Below are positions 60,188-64,000 of a stretch of DNA of 64,000 nucleotides, piece after piece. Numbering within the stretch: the stretch's first letter is position 1; each line of letters begins with the position of its first letter. A program made the translations under genes and the position numbers. Source of the stretch: Nitrospira sp. CG24E (GTDB lineage: Bacteria > Nitrospirota > Nitrospiria > Nitrospirales > Nitrospiraceae); contig NEWP02000010.1 of the NCBI GenBank assembly GCA_002869895.2, positions 1-64,000 on the forward strand, in the 5' to 3' direction. A model generated the notes under the pieces. The model saw nothing but the letters and a program-made list of their open reading frames with translations, did no database searches and was not told the origin of the DNA.

Positions 60188-63100
60188 ATGTCTGAGCCTA
60201 CCCCCCGGGAAGCAAACCAGCCTGACTTCTCTCGCATAGTGCACGATGGCATTGAGAGATTGAGATCGCGTCTACTCGATCTGTCCCTTGGCAACCGACT
60301 TCTAAACTATAAACATTCGGACAAATCTCGAACTCATGTGCGAATTATTGATGAAGTGCCGGAAATCCTGATCGACAAATTGGACCAGGGCCGGCAGCTC
60401 ACATTCGCATGGATCGAAGAACCGGAGTCTGAGCTTGCGGATGAACAAACGTTTGAGTTCCGTGCTGCGCTGAGGCAGGCGAAGGAAAGCGAGGCACTAT
60501 ATATAGAACAGAAACAAGCCTTAGGGCGGCGTCCCTCAGACCGCCAGTTAGCTCGGATCGAACGAGCACTACGAGACCGGCTTAGAACGAAACTAGGGAT
60601 GGCTGCCCGAATTGAGAGAACCGTGGCGGATCGGGCTAGGGAGCTGGGGATCAATCCAAGCTATGACCTGCCGGAACCGAATGGAACTCTTCCAAGACGG
60701 CACACGGACATGAAAGTCCAGACCTTGCACTATCGTGAACAAATGGAAACAAAACTTGCCGCGATACGTGATGGAGACCGAACATTGCTGCAAGATGCTG
60801 GCATCAATGCTCTGCACTGTGCTTTCGGCTTTGTAGAGTGGTACGAAACTCCTGAGTCGGAGACTGCCCTATATGCGCCGCTACTATTTTATCCTGTCGA
60901 GATTGCACAAAAGCTCCAAGGTGGTCGATACACGTATGTCCTTGATTCTAGGGATGGCGATATTGAGCCCAACACTACGCTTGGTGAACTTCTAAGAAGG
61001 CAATTCGGTCTTGAACTTCCCGAATGGGAATCTGAAGAGCAGGAACTGTCAGAATACTTCCTAAAGGTTATAAAAGTAATTTCACGAGAACGGAGGTGGA
61101 AGCTAAGAAGATGGGCAACAGTGGGACTCTTCACATTCTCGAAACTGGCTATGTATCGGGATTTGGATTCAAAGAATTGGTCAGGGGATAGGGCTCTCAC
61201 CGGCCATCCAATTCTTCAAGATTTACTGATGGGCAGTGAGTCGGTTACTGAATCGGCGCTTGCTCCGGAGTATCCTATTGACTCCCAGCCTGTCACTCAA
61301 ACGACTCCTTCCCTAGTGACTGATGCTGACTCGTCCCAGCATAGTGTGGTGATCGATGTATTGAAGGGAAAAAATCTTGTCGTCCAAGGTCCTCCGGGAA
61401 CTGGGAAGTCCCAAACGATTACCAATTTCATCGCAGCAGCCTTAGGCGAAGGCAAAAACGTCCTCTTTGTGGCCGAAAAGATGGCGGCTCTGGAGGTGGT
61501 CAAAAAAAGGCTCGACAATTTCGGCCTTGGCCATTTCTGCCTCGAATTGCATTCCAGCAAAACCCGAAAGAGCAATGTGCTTCAATCCCTAAAAGAAAGA
61601 TCAGACTTTTCAGGCCCACGGCACAATGCCACACAGCTCCGTCAGCTAAGACAAGCTTGCGAGGAAGCCAAAAGCGCGCTAATGCATTATGTTGAGCGAA
61701 TGAAGGAGTCGGTGGGAGAAACCGGCCTGACAGTGCAGGAGGTTCTTCTCAAAAACTGTACCTTTGTATCCTCAACTCGAGACTTTCCGCGAGAACTGAG
61801 ACAAGTGCGAATAGAAAAGTCTCACCAAATGGGTGAGTTTTCCCGTAGGGAACTGAAACAGCTCGCTTCGGGGCTTCAGGAAAAAAGCGCAGCAATTACC
61901 AATTGGGGAAGCCAAAGTCATCACCCCTGGCGGGGTCTGCAAAATGATCAACTTGATCTCTTCCGTTTCGACGAGCTGACTACGATCTTGCGCGATTGGT
62001 CACAGTCACTTCAGGCTATTCAAGAAGCCATCTCTCAAGCTGTAGCACAGACGGGATGGCCGACCGGCTACTGCAGGCGAGACCTAATACCATTCCTAGA
62101 GGCAGCTCGAAGCATTTCTGGACTACCTGATGAGTTCGCCGAAGATGTGTTTCGGAAAATGAAGTCGCCTAGTGACTGCACCAGACTGGAGAAATTAGTA
62201 GCAGGCATACAAGAGATTGCCGAACTTTGTTCAGAAATCGACCGTTTGGGGATGAACAGGGACCTTCTGCTAAGAGCGGGGAGTAGTTTCTTGAGAGAGG
62301 TAGTCAAAGAGGCTAGGGAATTGGGATTGAGAGAGGTACGGGTGCCTGACATCAAAAGAGCAACCGAGGACGCGAGACAGCAAGCGGTGGCATGGGAAGA
62401 AGCGCACTCAATTGGAGAGAAACTCAGTGCTCTGTTCGCTGCAACAGAAAACAGTCCGCCAGCGCTATCTATCATGGCTACTGGGGTGTCATTACTGCAG
62501 GAACTACCGAGGAGTACACTTCGCTTTCGAGTTCCGGAGGTGATCAATGAGGATAACCTCCCCACCCTTGAGGAGGCAGTACGTCAAAGAGAACAGCTAC
62601 TCCAAGAAAAAACCCGACTGAGCGAAACGATCGAAACCTCCCTGCTTCCCTCTCTGGAAGAAATTAAATCGGCGGCACGTGAATTAAAGTCCGCAGGATT
62701 TTTCAGGAGACTATTTAGTCGTGAGTACCGCCGCGCACGTCAACTGTATTATAGCCTTGCTAAGGATGGAAGAAGGGTAAACGGATTCGAAGCTGGACGT
62801 ATCTTGACAGATTTGGCGAACGTTCTTGAGCAGATACAAACGTTTGAGTCGGATGCTAGGTTCAGCATTGTGGCGGGTTCATTTTATCGAGGCAAGAACA
62901 CGCCCTGGAAAGAGCTAGTAACCATCACTCGGTGGGCACAGAAGGTTCGCCAAGCACTACCATCACAACTTAGCGATTGGGCCCATCATGTTCGGAATCA
63001 TCTGCTATCAGCAGATATTTCTCGACTTGAAGATGTCCTTGCATTTGCTGAAACCTCCGAATGGGACCGATTCCGCAATGCATTACAATTGCTCGAGGGA

Positions 63101-64000
63101 AGCTCTGCCTCCTCCTTCCAAACCGCAGCTTCAAGGGAGCGACAGCGGGAATCCGCGTTGACCACACTTCTTCAAAATCTAACAACCATCGGAGTCGGTT
63201 TGCTAAATTCCGTGGCTGATCTAGATCACCTTCCTGAAGCTGTTGGAAGAATCGAGGATGTAAAGAACAGGCTTTTGGGGTGCGACATCGGTTCTTTCAT
63301 AACGGGCGATGAACTCTACTGGATCAAAGAGCTACCTAGACTACAGTATACACTGGAGTTCGCGAGGAAATTGATTGAGGCTGGGGTTCAGGAGCCTGCT
63401 TGGCAGGTGCTTGTCAACGGCGATATAGCTCATGGATTATCCAAATTAAATGAACATGCAGGAATCATCTCAGATCGGCTGGGGGCAGCATTAACTCATC
63501 AAGGTCTAGCGTGGTCTCTTGGACGTCTCGATAGCTATCTGTGGACTGGATCTAAGAATTTTTCTGACACCTCGTTCGACAAGTTGCAAAGGCGAGCTGC
63601 CCTTGCCGCAGAACACATCGATGCGCTGCCCACATATCTTGATTTCCTTCGGGTAGAGAATCAGGCAAAATCCAGTCTGCTAGCTCCGATCCTGAAGGCC
63701 TTTACTGATGCCGAATCTGACTATATTAGGCTAGAAGAGGTTTTCGAGTTCGTCTTTTATCGGTCAGTTGCAGAAACGCTTCTGCATGAAGACCCACAAC
63801 TAAACTCACATTCTGGGTCCACCCACGAACAATTGCGGAATCGTTTTCAGCAGTACGATCGAGAAATCCTAAAGCTTCAGCGCCAGGAAATTGCGAGCAA
63901 GCTAAGGACACGGGAAGTCGATCCGGGTGTTTCCAGAGGGAGAGCTTCTGATCGAACCGGATTAGCTTTACTTATGCATCAAATGACACTGCAAAGGCGA
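60188..64000 (+). CDS. DUF4011/superfamily 1 helicase-like protein (partial, continues past the window)
   Basis: An open frame of 1271 codons without stop runs from an ATG at 60188 to the window end. The N-terminus (IERLRSRLLDLSLGNRLLNY) is that of DUF4011. Walker A GPPGTGKS lies at residues 401-408, followed by NVLFVAEKMAALEVVKKRLD, as in AAA_11-type SF1 helicases. A long helical region with coiled coils follows. In full-length relatives, later helicase motifs and often a nuclease domain come after it; they would lie beyond 64000. Many such proteins are in defence islands. A 46-residue frame (60055-60195) overlaps the start; it may be meaningless. Confidence 0.85.
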   Translation, partial: MSEPTPREANQPDFSRIVHDGIERLRSRLLDLSLGNRLLNYKHSDKSRTHVRIIDEVPEILIDKLDQGRQLTFAWIEEPESELADEQTFEFRAALRQAKESEALYIEQKQALGRRPSDRQLARIERALRDRLRTKLGMAARIERTVADRARELGINPSYDLPEPNGTLPRRHTDMKVQTLHYREQMETKLAAIRDGDRTLLQDAGINALHCAFGFVEWYETPESETALYAPLLFYPVEIAQKLQGGRYTYVLDSRDGDIEPNTTLGELLRRQFGLELPEWESEEQELSEYFLKVIKVISRERRWKLRRWATVGLFTFSKLAMYRDLDSKNWSGDRALTGHPILQDLLMGSESVTESALAPEYPIDSQPVTQTTPSLVTDADSSQHSVVIDVLKGKNLVVQGPPGTGKSQTITNFIAAALGEGKNVLFVAEKMAALEVVKKRLDNFGLGHFCLELHSSKTRKSNVLQSLKERSDFSGPRHNATQLRQLRQACEEAKSALMHYVERMKESVGETGLTVQEVLLKNCTFVSSTRDFPRELRQVRIEKSHQMGEFSRRELKQLASGLQEKSAAITNWGSQSHHPWRGLQNDQLDLFRFDELTTILRDWSQSLQAIQEAISQAVAQTGWPTGYCRRDLIPFLEAARSISGLPDEFAEDVFRKMKSPSDCTRLEKLVAGIQEIAELCSEIDRLGMNRDLLLRAGSSFLREVVKEARELGLREVRVPDIKRATEDARQQAVAWEEAHSIGEKLSALFAATENSPPALSIMATGVSLLQELPRSTLRFRVPEVINEDNLPTLEEAVRQREQLLQEKTRLSETIETSLLPSLEEIKSAARELKSAGFFRRLFSREYRRARQLYYSLAKDGRRVNGFEAGRILTDLANVLEQIQTFESDARFSIVAGSFYRGKNTPWKELVTITRWAQKVRQALPSQLSDWAHHVRNHLLSADISRLEDVLAFAETSEWDRFRNALQLLEGSSASSFQTAASRERQRESALTTLLQNLTTIGVGLLNSVADLDHLPEAVGRIEDVKNRLLGCDIGSFITGDELYWIKELPRLQYTLEFARKLIEAGVQEPAWQVLVNGDIAHGLSKLNEHAGIISDRLGAALTHQGLAWSLGRLDSYLWTGSKNFSDTSFDKLQRRAALAAEHIDALPTYLDFLRVENQAKSSLLAPILKAFTDAESDYIRLEEVFEFVFYRSVAETLLHEDPQLNSHSGSTHEQLRNRFQQYDREILKLQRQEIASKLRTREVDPGVSRGRASDRTGLALLMHQMTLQRR

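Noticed and set aside
60055-60195. 46-codon frame overlapping the helicase start
   Set aside because: Ser/Asn/Gln-rich without a ribosome site; could be a leader peptide but nothing supports it.

Overview
The window is a 64 kb piece of a Gram-negative chromosome with a BamA/OmpH outer-membrane assembly block, a type II secretion (T2SS) block, a Pho/Pst phosphate block and many small conserved proteins. Gene order and gene types (PstC with a propeller insert, GspN, three OmpH/Skp paralogues, word-repeat intergenic regions) are most like Nitrospira (Nitrospirota). That assignment is an inference from gene content; no rRNA or other decisive marker is present.

Layout. 1-200: 3' end of a group II intron (maturase tail, domains V and VI). 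251-7373 (minus strand): small secreted protein, HD phosphohydrolase, DUF2062 membrane protein, thiL, lon, galU. 7582-11422 (plus): a sigma70-like promoter, bamA and two OmpH/Skp chaperones. 11718-19667: T2SS genes gspF-G-H-I-J-N-L-M-K, without C, D or E. 19865-30486: a phosphate-starvation block (porin, pstS, a small protein, pstC, pstA, pstB, phoU, a broken lipoprotein gene, psiE-like). Two four-unit arrays of 11-bp direct repeats that look like Pho boxes precede the porin and pstS. 31211-31285: tRNA-Thr(UGU). 31735-45114: mostly small or orphan genes, including a Sel1 protein, an outer-membrane barrel, a response regulator with a degenerate GGDEF domain, YajD, VF530, YaeQ, YciH/SUI1, a toxin-antitoxin pair, a methyltransferase, a ProA-like protein lacking the catalytic Cys, and threonine aldolase. 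45260-47710: gnd and zwf (oxidative pentose phosphate pathway). 47705-56020: thioredoxin, SGNH hydrolase, a HEAT protein next to an HD-GYP protein, a third OmpH, rhodanese, radical SAM protein and serS.

Right end. After serS lies the 5' half of a tRNA-Ser(UGA) gene that stops just after the anticodon loop. From there the sequence changes in character and carries a compact gene set: a SEC-C protein with a nuclease-like motif, a protein with a C-terminal PD-(D/E)XK-like domain, a small protein, and a very large DUF4011/superfamily 1 helicase that runs off the window. This looks like the left end of a genomic island inserted in tRNA-Ser and carrying a candidate anti-phage defence locus. It is the best candidate here for an undescribed system.

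A second theme is intergenic structure. About 15 spacers hold palindromes of two kinds: a ~95-nt hairpin family with a constant GC-rich core and changing, compensated outer stems (four copies), and quasi-palindromes built by iterating short words and then their complements (several word families). In three of the four pseudopilin genes such word repeats lie inside the cleaved leader peptide.
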